This document shows, in pieces, positions 43,711-52,850 of a stretch of 64,000 nucleotides of DNA. How positions within the stretch are numbered: position 1 is the first letter of the stretch; every line of letters starts with the position of its first letter. Position numbers and translations under genes: made by a program. Origin of the DNA: Paenibacillus albus (lineage in GTDB: Bacteria; Bacillota; Bacilli; Paenibacillales; Paenibacillaceae); NCBI RefSeq assembly GCF_003952225.1, contig NZ_CP034437.1:4168501-4232500 (forward strand), given 5' to 3'. The notes under the pieces were generated by a model, which worked only from the letters and a program-made list of their open reading frames with translations, searched no databases and was not told the origin of the DNA.

Positions 43711-44424
43711 GTGTTGACTTCGCATGTGTTCATAGGGAGCGTGTTTCTCGCTGGGATCCTTTCCTTCTTCTCCCCTTGCATATTGCCAATGTTACCCGTG
43801 TATCTAGCCCATCTCGGCGGTGCTGCTCCCGGTAACGAAACCCATTCGGTTCAATGGGGCAAGCTGAAGCTTCACCCCTCGCTGATAGGAAATACATTGT
43901 TTTTTACGTTCGGGATCTCCTTCGTATTCGTGCTGCTCGGATTCGGAGCAGGCAGTCTTGGAAGTGTGATAAACACCACTTGGTTCATCGATGTCTGCGG
44001 GATTATCGTCATTATATTTGGGCTTTTACAAATGGGAATCGTCAACCTGTTCTTCATGCAGCGTGAGAAGAAGCTCACCGTCGCATGGAGAGGGAAAATG
44101 GGTTTTGCTGCGGCTTTTCTACTCGGCTTTACGTTCAGCTTCGGTTGGACGCCATGTATCGGCCCTATCCTCGCCGCCGTTCTCAGTCTAGCAGCCACTC
44201 AAGGGTCAGCTCTGAGCGGTGGAGGATACATGTTCGTGTACGCGCTCGGTTTAGCGATTCCATTTCTGATCCTGTCTCTCTTCTCGGACATGTTGATCGG
44301 TCGGCTTCGATCCTTTAATAAGCATTTGCCCAAGTTGAAATTCGTTTCCGGCATACTGCTTATCGTGATGGGTGTACTGCTTATGACGAACAAGCTCAAT
44401 ATGATTACAGCGTGGTTTAGTTAA
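43711..44424 (+). CDS. ccdA: CcdA-type thiol-disulfide membrane transporter
   Basis: The 237-residue protein has six membrane helices and the CcdA/DsbD core: LSFFSPCILPMLPVYLAHLGG (Cys in helix 1) and FGWTPCIGPILAAVLSLA (Cys in helix 4). It passes reducing equivalents from cytosolic thioredoxin to outer-face thioredoxin-like proteins. The GTG start has AGGAGG seven bases upstream. It is the first gene of an operon with the thioredoxin-like lipoprotein and MsrAB, which it should supply with electrons. Confidence 0.93.
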   Translation: MLTSHVFIGSVFLAGILSFFSPCILPMLPVYLAHLGGAAPGNETHSVQWGKLKLHPSLIGNTLFFTFGISFVFVLLGFGAGSLGSVINTTWFIDVCGIIVIIFGLLQMGIVNLFFMQREKKLTVAWRGKMGFAAAFLLGFTFSFGWTPCIGPILAAVLSLAATQGSALSGGGYMFVYALGLAIPFLILSLFSDMLIGRLRSFNKHLPKLKFVSGILLIVMGVLLMTNKLNMITAWFS

Positions 44425-44450
44425 AGATTACTCAGTTAAGGAGGCTCGTG

Positions 44451-45014
44451 ATGAATCGTAAAAAATGGTCGTTGGTTGCCTTGACCCTACTCTCTCTTTT
44501 GCTGCTTCTATCCGCTTGCGGCAATACGAAATCTGACTCAACAGCCGCCTCAAACGCGGTGAGCGTTAGCGTGAAGAACAAAGGCTCGGCGGCGCCGAAA
44601 TTCGATCTAATGGATTTGGATGGAAACAGAGTCACATTGGCCAGTCTCGCCGGTCAGAAGGTGTATGTGAAGTATTGGGCTTCATGGTGTCCGATTTGCT
44701 TGGCGGGCATGGACGAGTTGAACACATTAGCTGGTCAGAAGAATGATTTTAAAGTCATTACTATCGTCAGTCCGAATTATAACGGAGAGCAGTCCACGAG
44801 TGATTTTACGGAGTGGTTCAAAGGGCTGCAAGCTGAGAATACGGGCAAAAACATTCACGTGCTGCTCGACCCTGACGGAAAATGGGCCAAGAAATTCGGT
44901 ATTCGAGGCTATCCTACCTCCCTTTACATCGGCTCAGACGGCGTTCTGGTCAAGACGGCTCCGGGGCAAAATACCAATGATGTCATCATCAATACGTTCA
45001 AGCAAATCTCATAG
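44451..45014 (+). CDS. Thioredoxin-like (TlpA/Etrx type) lipoprotein
   Basis: About 187 residues: a lipoprotein signal (LLSLLLLLSACGN, lipid Cys near 24), then a thioredoxin fold with YWASWCPICLAGMDEL (redox Cys-Pro-Ile-Cys), a Pro-loop GIRGYPTSLYIGSDG (cis-Pro) and PGQNTNDVI. It should take electrons from CcdA and pass them to the MsrAB lipoprotein. AGGAGG lies six bases before ATG 44451; a GTG one codon earlier is too close. Equivalent to Etrx proteins of Streptococcus pneumoniae. Confidence 0.9.
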   Translation: MNRKKWSLVALTLLSLLLLLSACGNTKSDSTAASNAVSVSVKNKGSAAPKFDLMDLDGNRVTLASLAGQKVYVKYWASWCPICLAGMDELNTLAGQKNDFKVITIVSPNYNGEQSTSDFTEWFKGLQAENTGKNIHVLLDPDGKWAKKFGIRGYPTSLYIGSDGVLVKTAPGQNTNDVIINTFKQIS

Positions 45015-45044
45015 AAGAAAAGTTGAAATACGGGAGGGATTCAC

Positions 45045-46181
45045 TTGAAAAGATTAGTAACTGCAGCATCTGTGCTGCTGCTGCTTTTTATGACAGCCTG
45101 CGGAAGCCGGATGATCTCCAATGACAGCTCCAGTACGGATTCAGCGGTGGTGACAGCAGCTGCCACTGATGTATCTGGGCCAACGACTACGCGTTCGCCT
45201 AATCCAAACGATAAGGTGGACTACTCGAACAGTCATTTGCAAACGATTTATTTGGCCGGGGGCTGCTTCTGGGGACTTGAGTTTTTTGTTTCGCGTATTT
45301 ACGGCGTACAGGATGTAACTGTCGGCTATGCTAACGGAACGGGAACCAACCCGACTTATGAAGATGTCGTTCGCGGAGACCGCGGATTCGCCGAAACAGC
45401 CGAGGTGAAGTATGACCCCGACCGGGTATCGTTGACTGATCTGCTGACCGATTTCTTTAAAGTCATTAATCCGATCAGCGTAAATAAGCAAGGGAACGAT
45501 GTTGGTATTAATTACAGAACGGGGATCTATTATAAGCAGGCCAGTGATCTTCCCGTCATTAACGCAGTTGTAGCGAAGGAACAGCTGAAATATACGAAAA
45601 AAATCGTAACCGAAGTGCTGCCATTAACGAATTACTACTTAGCGGAAGAGTACCATCAGAATTATCTAGAGAAAAATCCGGATGGCTACTGCCCAATCGA
45701 TCTTTCGGTGCTAGACCAGCCGGTTAAAGTCGATCCCTCTCTATATTCCCGCCCGAGCGACGCGCAGCTGAAGCAAAAGTTAACGGATATTCAGTACAAG
45801 GTAGCCGTCCTTAACGATACGGAGACAGCTTACTCCAACGACTATTGGAACACCTTCGACCCTGGTATCTACGTCGATGTGACGACAGGAGAGCCGATGT
45901 TCTCCAGTCGCGACAAATACGATGCGGGCTGCGGTTGGCCTAGCTTCACGAAACCGATCGATCCGGCTGTCGTGACATACCACGAAGATAAGAGTTACAA
46001 TATGGTTCGTACGGAAGTGAGGAGCCGAGTAGGCAACATCCATCTAGGCCATGTATTCGACGATGGTCCGAAGGATTCTACCGGGAAACGTTATTGTATC
46101 AATAGCGCTTCCATTCGATTTGTACCGCTAGACGATATGCAAAAGGAAGGCTATGGCTACCTCCGTTCTGTCGTCGAATAA
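45045..46181 (+). CDS. msrAB: Fused MsrA-MsrB lipoprotein
   Basis: The 378-residue protein has a lipoprotein signal ([14 protein letters not shown], Cys near 19), a Thr/Ser-rich linker, an MsrA domain (about 65-215; [48 protein letters not shown]) and an MsrB domain (about 240-375; [43 protein letters not shown] with the catalytic Cys). The zinc Cys pairs of many MsrB are absent. It repairs both stereoisomers of methionine sulfoxide in surface proteins. TTG start, GGGAGG seven bases upstream. Confidence 0.95.
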   Translation: MKRLVTAASVLLLLFMTACGSRMISNDSSSTDSAVVTAAATDVSGPTTTRSPNPNDKVDYSNSHLQTIYLAGGCFWGLEFFVSRIYGVQDVTVGYANGTGTNPTYEDVVRGDRGFAETAEVKYDPDRVSLTDLLTDFFKVINPISVNKQGNDVGINYRTGIYYKQASDLPVINAVVAKEQLKYTKKIVTEVLPLTNYYLAEEYHQNYLEKNPDGYCPIDLSVLDQPVKVDPSLYSRPSDAQLKQKLTDIQYKVAVLNDTETAYSNDYWNTFDPGIYVDVTTGEPMFSSRDKYDAGCGWPSFTKPIDPAVVTYHEDKSYNMVRTEVRSRVGNIHLGHVFDDGPKDSTGKRYCINSASIRFVPLDDMQKEGYGYLRSVVE

Positions 46182-46203
46182 TGCTATCGAGGAGTTTGAG
46201 TTG

Positions 46204-46974
46204 ATGTATACGCTGCTGATTGTCGAAGACGAAGAGTTAGTCAGGAACGGCATCAAACGGCTGCTGCCTTTTGAGGAATTTAATATAACCGAGGTTATCG
46301 AGGCGGACAACGGCGAGGAAGGGCTTAGGCTCTTCCTTTCTCGCAGTCCCGACATTGTGCTGCTGGATATTAATATCCCGAAGATGAACGGCTTAGAGTT
46401 CGCACGCAAAGCAAAAGAATTGAAGCCTGCCGTTAAGATCGCTGTCATTACCGGGTATGATTATTACGAATATGCAGTCACCGCCCTGAAAATCGGCATC
46501 GACGATTATGTGCTAAAACCCGTTTCCAAAACCGACGTTTACGAAGTCCTGCGGAAATTAGTGGAGAAGCTCCAAAATGAGCAACAGCTATTGGAGCTGC
46601 AGCAGCTTGTCAATGAGTATAAAACGACACAGCAACTGCCGGAAGAATCGGGGTACAAGCCTGCGATCACCTAAATTATCGAAGACAGCGTTGCCAATCC
46701 GGATTTCTCTCTCGCTATTTTGGCGAGTCAGATCGGGTTTAGTTCAGGTTATATGAGTGTGCTGTTCAAGCGATTATTTAATGTGTCCTTTCAGGATTAT
46801 TTGTTGGGCATGCGCTTAGAACGTTCCAAGCTTCAGTTACTCACATCCGATTTGAAAATATACGAGATCTCCACGTCCCTCGGCTTCGACAACCCGAATT
46901 ATTTTAGCGCGGCTTTCAAGAAGAAGTATGGTCTCTCGCCTCTTCAATACCGGGAAAGGATCAAACATCCATGA
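46204..46974 (+). pseudogene. YesN-like response regulator split by an in-frame stop
   Basis: ATG at 46204 (GAGGAG nine bases upstream) opens a receiver domain (MYTLLIVEDEELVRNGIKRL; phosphoacceptor Asp in DIVLLDINIPKMNG; Lys in VLKPVSK). At 46672 a TAA interrupts, and the same frame goes on directly with the AraC DNA-binding domain (DFSLAILASQIGFSSGYMSV, then EISTSLGFDNPNYFSAAFKKKYG) to 46974. One base change (for example CAA to TAA) would explain it. Intact length would be 256 residues. If real, the receiver and DNA-binding parts could only be made separately (a late ATG exists at 46753). The kinase gene start overlaps the final stop. Confidence 0.8.
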
Positions 46975-48689
46975 AGCTATTCCCCCATTCCCTTCAATCT
47001 CGAATTTCGTGGATTTATATGGTGATCAGCCTGCTCACCATCGGAATTATCGGTGCTATTCTGTATGTAGGGATATCCCGTGCGGTAATGAAAGAATCGG
47101 CTCAATCCGCCAATATGGCGATATCCAAAAGCGGCACCTTAGTCGAGATGTATATCGACCGACTGAAAGTACTGACCACCATGCTTGCCGATAACCCCCA
47201 AACCATTCGCACGCTCTCTTCCCCTTCCCAAGAAGGTGAACAGAACGAATTGCAATATATTCATCTTGCGCTCCAATCCGATCCGTACATTAAATCCATC
47301 GTCATTATCGGCAAGGATGGCTATGTGCTGTCCAACGAGAAGAAGCTCAACATGCGGCGTTCTTCCAACATGATGAACGAACCATGGTACGTATCCGCGA
47401 TCCACAGCACGAATCCGGTACTTACTTCCGCGCGGATGCAAAAATTCTCAATGGACAAGAACAATTGGGTAATTTCAATGAGTCAGGAGATCAAGGACGC
47501 GAATAACCGCAATCTCGGCGTAGTCCTATTGGACATCAAATACAAAGGTATAGAGAATTACCTAAATGATCTGGATCTCGGCAGCAAAGGCTTTGCTTTT
47601 ATCATTAACAGCAAAGGCGGCATCGTCTATCACCAAGATCCCTCCTACTTTACTGACACCAATAAGCAGGAGCAATTAAGGATGATTAGCATGTCGAAGC
47701 AGGGCATCGATACATCGAACAATCGCTTGATCTACCAAACGAAGCTGCAAAATACCGACTGGACACTTGTAGGCGTAAGTTCCCTTGACGGTCTCCAGCA
47801 AGTGCGCAGCCAGTTACTGCGATCATTCGTACTTGTAGGTCTGGGATTGTTGTTGCTCATCGTAGTGGTATCTCCCTTCCTGGCCAAAAGCATCACCCGG
47901 CCGATCCGTCGTCTTGAACAAGCGATGCAAAAGGTGAAGTCGGGAACGCTGGAAGTGAGTGTATCGGAGACTGGAGCGACGGAAGTCCAAGGGCTTGCAC
48001 AGCATTTCAATACAATGGTGACGGAGATGCGCCGGCTGATGCAGGACATCGAGACGAAGGAAAAAACGCTGCATCAGTACGAACTGAGTGTTCTGCACAG
48101 CCAGATCAACCCTCATTTTCTTTACAATACGCTGGATACAATTGTATGGATGGCTGAATTTAACGAGAGTGAGCGCGTCATATCGACAACAAAGGCGCTA
48201 GCCAAGTTTTTTCAGCTTTCCTTAAGTGGCGGCAGCGAATTTACGACGGTGGAGAACGAAATGAACCATGTCGCTCAGTATCTATTTATTCAGAAGGAGC
48301 GATACGGTGACAAGCTTCAGTATCGCATGCATTTCGACCCGGTACTCTCTGCCAAAGTCATTCCAAAACTCATCTTACAGCCTCTTGTTGAGAATGCGAT
48401 CTACCACGGTATCCGGGAAAAAGAAGGACCAGGACTATTGGAGATAACATGCCTGCAAGGTGACGACGGAAACGTCCAATTCATCGTTAAAGATGACGGC
48501 GTTGGCTTCGATCCTGATACGCACGCAAACGTTGAACATGGTGAAACGCCGCCCACTCAGACTAAATTGGGTGGTGTCGGTATCAACAACGTGGACGATC
48601 GTTTAAAGCTTTATTACGGTCAGCAATATGGCATTTCCCTGCAGTCACACCCAGGCAGAGGTACGACCGTCACCATAATCATTCCGTAA
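46971..48689 (+). CDS. YesM-type sensor histidine kinase
   Basis: The 572-residue protein has a membrane helix at about 13-36, a large outer dCache-like domain (about 40-285), a second helix, a HAMP domain (KSITRPIRRLEQAMQKVKSG), the His_kinase motif (LSVLHSQINPHFLYNTLDTI, His in NPHFLYN) and a HATPase domain (LVENAIYHGI, DDGVGFDP, GVGINNVDDRLKLYYG). It overlaps the regulator by ATGA. It is translationally linked to an msrAB operon, so an outside oxidative or thiol signal is plausible. Confidence 0.92.
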   Translation: MKLFPHSLQSRISWIYMVISLLTIGIIGAILYVGISRAVMKESAQSANMAISKSGTLVEMYIDRLKVLTTMLADNPQTIRTLSSPSQEGEQNELQYIHLALQSDPYIKSIVIIGKDGYVLSNEKKLNMRRSSNMMNEPWYVSAIHSTNPVLTSARMQKFSMDKNNWVISMSQEIKDANNRNLGVVLLDIKYKGIENYLNDLDLGSKGFAFIINSKGGIVYHQDPSYFTDTNKQEQLRMISMSKQGIDTSNNRLIYQTKLQNTDWTLVGVSSLDGLQQVRSQLLRSFVLVGLGLLLLIVVVSPFLAKSITRPIRRLEQAMQKVKSGTLEVSVSETGATEVQGLAQHFNTMVTEMRRLMQDIETKEKTLHQYELSVLHSQINPHFLYNTLDTIVWMAEFNESERVISTTKALAKFFQLSLSGGSEFTTVENEMNHVAQYLFIQKERYGDKLQYRMHFDPVLSAKVIPKLILQPLVENAIYHGIREKEGPGLLEITCLQGDDGNVQFIVKDDGVGFDPDTHANVEHGETPPTQTKLGGVGINNVDDRLKLYYGQQYGISLQSHPGRGTTVTIIIP

Positions 48690-48870
48690 TTAGCGCACAA
48701 GCGTAAGATTAGCGCGCTGACGATTGCCTTCAACTTGAGCGCTACATAATCCAGTTATTCCGGATAAAACACGAAGTTTCACAAGAAGCCAATTGAATAT
48801 GAACACACGAAGTAGCAAACCATAATGAAAGTGAATTAGTACGAATCTCATCTCAAGGCGGAGATTGATA

Positions 48871-49518
48871 TTGGATATAACAACAAATGATGCGGAATTC
48901 GATGAAGCTTCTATCATTCAAGGCTTTGACATTGAACTAAGCCAGAAGAACGCACAGCGTATCGATGGTTTGGTCGACGATTATGAGAAGAGTATCCTAA
49001 GCCGTGTTGACGAAGAGTATTCAGTCAATTCATCTTTCTCAGATCGCCTTGCTGACAACATTGCCAATCTAGGTGGTAGCTGGACTTTCATCGGATTCTT
49101 CGGCGGCTTCTTATTGGTTTGGATGATCTGGAATACGATTCCGTTTATCAAAAAAGCTCATTTTGACGAACCACCATTTATTCTCTTGAACTTGTGCCTG
49201 TCTTTTCTCGCAGCGTTTCAAGCGCCGATTATCATGATGAGCCAAAATCGGCAAAATGCCCGGGATAAGCATGAGTCAGTTATCGACTTCGCCATTAACT
49301 ATAAAGCAGAACAAGAAATTGAAGATATGCAACAGCACCTACACCGCATTGAGGTTAACGGTGTTCGCAACAAAGAACAGTTCAATGATGAACTCTTGCA
49401 GATCAAACAACTGCTTTCTTCGATTGATTTGAAATTAAGAAATTTGGATCCAGACTACAAATCTAATCATAATCAATTGACTCCTCAACAGATCTTACTG
49501 ATTAAATGCAGAGGTTAG
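48871..49518 (+). CDS. DUF1003 membrane protein
   Basis: About 215 residues. DUF1003 is recognised by FSDRLADNIANLGGSWTFIG leading into the first helix, WNTIPFIKKAHFDEPPFILLNLCLSFLAAFQAPIIMMSQNRQNARD across the second, and a helical tail (ALNYKAEQEIEDMQQHLHRIE-like). Function unknown; members are found beside cation transport and cyclopropane-type genes. The TTG start at 48871 is seven bases behind CGGAG. It stands alone. Confidence 0.88.
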   Translation: MDITTNDAEFDEASIIQGFDIELSQKNAQRIDGLVDDYEKSILSRVDEEYSVNSSFSDRLADNIANLGGSWTFIGFFGGFLLVWMIWNTIPFIKKAHFDEPPFILLNLCLSFLAAFQAPIIMMSQNRQNARDKHESVIDFAINYKAEQEIEDMQQHLHRIEVNGVRNKEQFNDELLQIKQLLSSIDLKLRNLDPDYKSNHNQLTPQQILLIKCRG

Positions 49519-49719
49519 CCGGGTCATGCCGTGATCGAGCTCAAACTTCTCGCCTATCCCTTATTGGGAGCCCCTCTACTATAATCCCCGGTAAATGCCG
49601 CCCTTCAATCGATGCTGAAGAGCATCTTGATAAGCGGGACTGTAGTACCACGCTTTTGCTTCTTCCATGAATAAAACTAATGAAAGCAAAATTCAGCAAT
49701 AATCTAGTTGAGATAAGAA

Positions 49720-50595
49720 TTAACTGTACTTTTCTTTAAGATAGCTGACGAATCTTTGGGTAGCCGGTGAAAGGAACCTATTCTTTTTGTATTGCAGACC
49801 AACTTCCCAAATCCACCCTTTATCCTGGATCTTGACCCATTGTAATCCCTTGAGCTCCAATCCAGCAGTTCTTGGCAATATAGATACTCCGAGACCTGCC
49901 GAGACAAAACCCGCCACTGTTGGTAAATCTTCAGCATCGTACGTAGAAGCCAAAGTGAAATTCATATGATGGACTCGAGCCAAGAGGGAATCCTTTAGTG
50001 AACAGTTTTGCTTTAAGCCAACAAACGGCTCTCCGCTTATCTCCTTCAAGCTGATGGATTCCTGATTGGCAAGTGGATGATCAGAAGAGACTACAAGGTA
50101 AAGGGGCAACGCAACAATCGGCAGCCACTCAAAGGTCTCTCCTTCGGGTTTCTCAGAGGTAATCATAATATCCGAATCTCCACTCTCAATCTGTACTAAT
50201 ATTAAACCTTTGTCACCTTGCGACAATTTAAACGTAATTTGGGGATTGGCTTGCTGATACTCTCTGATGAGATGTGGAATTAGATCAACACCCAAAATAT
50301 TTAAATATGAAAGATGGATAAAACCTGAATTCGGATTTGAATACTCTTCGATTTCCTGTTTTCCGCGCTCTACCTCCTTCAGGATTTTCTCCACACGCTC
50401 TGCAAACATGGTACCGTATCGATTAATCTGCAGATTTCTGCCCTTTCGTTCAAATAAAGGCACACCAAGCTCCGCTTCAAGCTTTGAAATCGAATGACTT
50501 AGTGCAGGTTGTGTAACGGATAGACTTTCTGAAGCTTTCGTTAAATGCTCCATTCGAGCAACGGCCAAGAAATATTCCAATTGTGTAAGCTCCAT
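49720..50595 (-). CDS. LysR family transcriptional regulator
   Basis: The 291-residue protein has the LysR winged HTH at the N-terminus (MELTQLEYFLAVARMEHLTK, then ASESLSVTQPALSHSISKLEAELGVPLFER) and a periplasmic-binding-like effector domain. It is divergent from an SDR/SnoaL-like operon with a 288-bp gap, the classic setting for control of the neighbouring operon by a LysR protein. GGGGG precedes ATG. Confidence 0.93.
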   Translation of the reverse strand: MELTQLEYFLAVARMEHLTKASESLSVTQPALSHSISKLEAELGVPLFERKGRNLQINRYGTMFAERVEKILKEVERGKQEIEEYSNPNSGFIHLSYLNILGVDLIPHLIREYQQANPQITFKLSQGDKGLILVQIESGDSDIMITSEKPEGETFEWLPIVALPLYLVVSSDHPLANQESISLKEISGEPFVGLKQNCSLKDSLLARVHHMNFTLASTYDAEDLPTVAGFVSAGLGVSILPRTAGLELKGLQWVKIQDKGWIWEVGLQYKKNRFLSPATQRFVSYLKEKYS

Positions 50596-50751
50596 AACAT
50601 CCCCCTGCTTATTTTTTGTTATTATACATGAAAATTATTTATATAAACTATAGAAACCATGCATTAGACTCATCGAATAAGCACTGTTATGATTCAAGTG
50701 TTCAGATTGACCACACACCTTAGTCGCATTTCGCAGAAAGGAATATTATAA

Positions 50752-50855
50752 ATGCTTCAGTTTTATTATTGGTTGCCCCATTAGCAATAGTGTATGCACT
50801 CTATATGCTAATTTACGAAATCTGGGAAAAAGTTGTATGGTTAGGAAAAAAATAA
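50752..50855 (+). pseudogene. Possible small membrane protein with a one-base lesion after ATG
   Basis: A frame reading SVLLLVAPLAIVYALYMLIY and EIWEKVVWLGKK then TAA encodes one membrane helix with a basic end, but has no start in frame. ATG at 50752, ten bases after AAAGG, is one base out; adding one base after it would give a 34-residue protein. The coding potential is suggestive only. It lies just before the SDR gene in the LysR-SDR gap. Confidence 0.3.
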
Positions 50856-50883
50856 TGTTAACCCACAAGGAGGATATACAAGT

Positions 50884-51675
50884 ATGAATTTCACTTCGTA
50901 TGAGAATGAGTTTCAAGGCAAACGGGCATTGGTTACAGGAGGAACAAAAGGGATGGGTTATGCAATCGTGAAGCGGTTGGCTCAAGCGGGAGCCAAGGTG
51001 CTTACAACGGCGCGTACAATTCCGACTAACTACGATATTCCCGGTGTCCAATTCATTCAAGCTGATATTACAAAGCCCGAAGGCACAGCGGTTCTTGTCG
51101 AGGCTGTTAAAGAGAAGTTAGGCGGTATCGACATTCTAATTAATACTGTCGGAGGCGCCTCTACACCTCCAGGCGGGGCATTAGCTTTAACCGAGGAGGA
51201 TTGGCTGGAAACGTTGAATATGAATTTGCTTGGTTCTGTCCGTTTGGACAAAGGTTTACTCCCTATGATGGTTGACCAAGGGAAAGGCGTCATCATTCAC
51301 ATCAGCTCCATTCAAAGGAAATTGCCCCTGTACGAAACGACTCTAGCATATGCTGCGTCAAAAGCGGCGTTAACCAACTACAGTAAAGGACTGTCAAAAG
51401 AGTTCTCGCCAAAAGGAATTCGTGTTAATACGATTGCGCCTGGCTTTATCCAAACAGAAGCAGCAGATCGGATGATTGATCGAATCGCAACGGTCGCCGG
51501 TAGCCGTGAAACAGCGTTGCAAGAGCTTATGAACTCGCTCGGAGGTATTCCAATTGGTCGTCCCGGCCTGCCTGAGGAAGTCGCGGAGCTCGCCGCTTTC
51601 TTGGTTTCCGAGCGCTCAGCATCTATTACGGGAAGCGAGTACACCATCGATGGCGGTACAGTGCCTACCGTTTAA
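50884..51675 (+). CDS. Short-chain dehydrogenase/reductase
   Basis: The 263-residue protein has all classic SDR elements: VTGGTKGMGYAI (cofactor Gly motif), ADITKPEG (Asp), LINTVGGASTPPGG in place of NNAG, Ser in HISSIQRKL, and LAYAASKAALTNYSKGL with catalytic Tyr and Lys. It ends ITGSEYTIDGGTVPTV. It is NAD(P)-dependent with unknown substrate. AAGGAGG lies eleven bases before ATG. Likely co-transcribed with the next gene and under the divergent LysR protein. Confidence 0.92.
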   Translation: MNFTSYENEFQGKRALVTGGTKGMGYAIVKRLAQAGAKVLTTARTIPTNYDIPGVQFIQADITKPEGTAVLVEAVKEKLGGIDILINTVGGASTPPGGALALTEEDWLETLNMNLLGSVRLDKGLLPMMVDQGKGVIIHISSIQRKLPLYETTLAYAASKAALTNYSKGLSKEFSPKGIRVNTIAPGFIQTEAADRMIDRIATVAGSRETALQELMNSLGGIPIGRPGLPEEVAELAAFLVSERSASITGSEYTIDGGTVPTV

Positions 51676-51712
51676 GATTCACTTTTGCTTACCAAATAAA
51701 GGAGGAATAATT

Positions 51713-52054
51713 ATGATTCAATTACCAAACTCCGTTAAAGCTTACTTTCATGCATCGAACGAAGAACAACTGGCTTCATTTCTTGAAGCATTTAAAGAGG
51801 ATGCACACGTCTTTGACTTTAACAGGGAATTCAATGATCTTGAAGCTATTCGTGACTGGTGCAAATCAGACATATTGGGTCTGCACGTTCGTTTTGATAT
51901 AACCGATGCTTGGGAGCAAGACGGTGCGTATGCTGTTATCACATCTCTAGACGGGGAGTTTGATAAAACAAATCTCCCCGATCCATTATTATTGATTCAT
52001 ACATTTAAGTTGTCTGACAGTAAGATTCAAGAGCTGCATGTCACACTGCCCTAA
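51713..52054 (+). CDS. SnoaL/NTF2-like protein
   Basis: About 113 residues. The pattern LPNSVKAYFHASNEEQLASF, then FKEDAHVFDFNREFNDLEAIRDWC, fits the NTF2-like cone fold of the SnoaL family, which hold small ligands and include isomerases and hydrolases. ATG 51713 has GGAGG seven bases upstream. It lies 37 bases behind the SDR gene and most likely works in the same pathway. Confidence 0.82.
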   Translation: MIQLPNSVKAYFHASNEEQLASFLEAFKEDAHVFDFNREFNDLEAIRDWCKSDILGLHVRFDITDAWEQDGAYAVITSLDGEFDKTNLPDPLLLIHTFKLSDSKIQELHVTLP

Positions 52055-52079
52055 TTAGGTATAGTTGAGATAGATAATA

Positions 52080-52119
52080 GCTCTCTACTAGGTATTCCAA
52101 GCCTTGTGGAGAGCGATTT
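52080..52119 (+). terminator. Terminator of the SDR/SnoaL operon
   Basis: GCTCTC pairs with GAGAGC, with weaker inner pairing (ACAAGGCTTGG-like arms), followed by GATTTTTA. Confidence 0.6.
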
Positions 52120-52159
52120 TTATGATCCGGATCGTCCTTAATACATTTCTAGCAAATGA

Positions 52160-52189
52160 AAACGGCAGCCATTATTTGCGCTGCCGTTT
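52160..52189. terminator. Terminator behind the VOC gene
   Basis: AAACGGCAGC pairs perfectly with GCTGCCGTTT around a ten-base loop; usable in both directions. Confidence 0.75.
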
Positions 52190-52207
52190 CTTCTTTATTA
52201 TTAATAA

Positions 52208-52675
52208 TTAAGGCTGCCATACTTCCCATACATTTCCGTCAGGATCAGCGAACGTTATATTGGGTCCACATGTCATCCGCTCTCCTAAAATGTTCACTCC
52301 ATTTTTTTTGAAACGTTCAAATAGCTCTTGGATTCGTGGTGTAATGAAACACGCCACTGCATGAGGTTTGCCGTTGTCCTCTGGCATTGTAAAGCGTAAT
52401 CGACCGCCTTCTTCGTCCGATTTATGAAGAAACAGAGTTGGTACAACTTGTCTAATACCGGCTTCTTGTACGTTGCCATTCTGATCGGGAAAATCCAAGA
52501 ATCCACCAGTCATATTAGGTTTTGTCTTATCTCCAGCGAATTTACAGCCTAAATTAGTTTCATACCACTCAATTGCCTGATAGACATCACTTACTGGTAC
52601 ATAGATACAAGTTATACCCGTAATGTCTTCTAATTTTTCTTCTACTTTTATTTCTTCATTATTGCTTTGAGTCAC
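52208..52675 (-). CDS. VOC (glyoxalase/bleomycin resistance fold) family protein
   Basis: About 155 residues: two beta-alpha-beta-beta-beta modules, seen as TCIYVPVSDVYQAIEWYETN and HAVACFITPRIQELFERFKKNGVNILGE, ending with NITFADPDGNVWEVWQP. Family members include dioxygenases and resistance proteins; substrate unknown. The GTG at 52675 is chosen because AAGGAGG lies eight bases upstream; the ATG seven codons earlier contains that site itself. Confidence 0.88.
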   Translation of the reverse strand: MTQSNNEEIKVEEKLEDITGITCIYVPVSDVYQAIEWYETNLGCKFAGDKTKPNMTGGFLDFPDQNGNVQEAGIRQVVPTLFLHKSDEEGGRLRFTMPEDNGKPHAVACFITPRIQELFERFKKNGVNILGERMTCGPNITFADPDGNVWEVWQP

Positions 52676-52761
52676 GATTATTTCCTCCTTATTCATTAAT
52701 TATATTGTACTTCTAGTTTTTCCAATTTGTTATATTATTCCACAACACACTTCCGCTTACC

Positions 52762-52809
52762 TGCCCGTTCGTTGAAAAAGGCTGCCAGACACTCTGCCGG
52801 CAGCCTTTT
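52762..52809 (-). repeat. Intergenic hairpin repeat, copy F, terminator of the glycosidase operon
   Basis: CTGCCCGTTCGTTG followed by AAAAAGGCTGCC paired with GGCAGCCTTTT. On the minus strand the hairpin is followed by TTTTTC, so it ends the glycosidase transcript. Confidence 0.65.
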
Positions 52810-52850
52810 GGGTTGATGATATTTCTTGAAAATCTGAATTAGCTTAGTTT

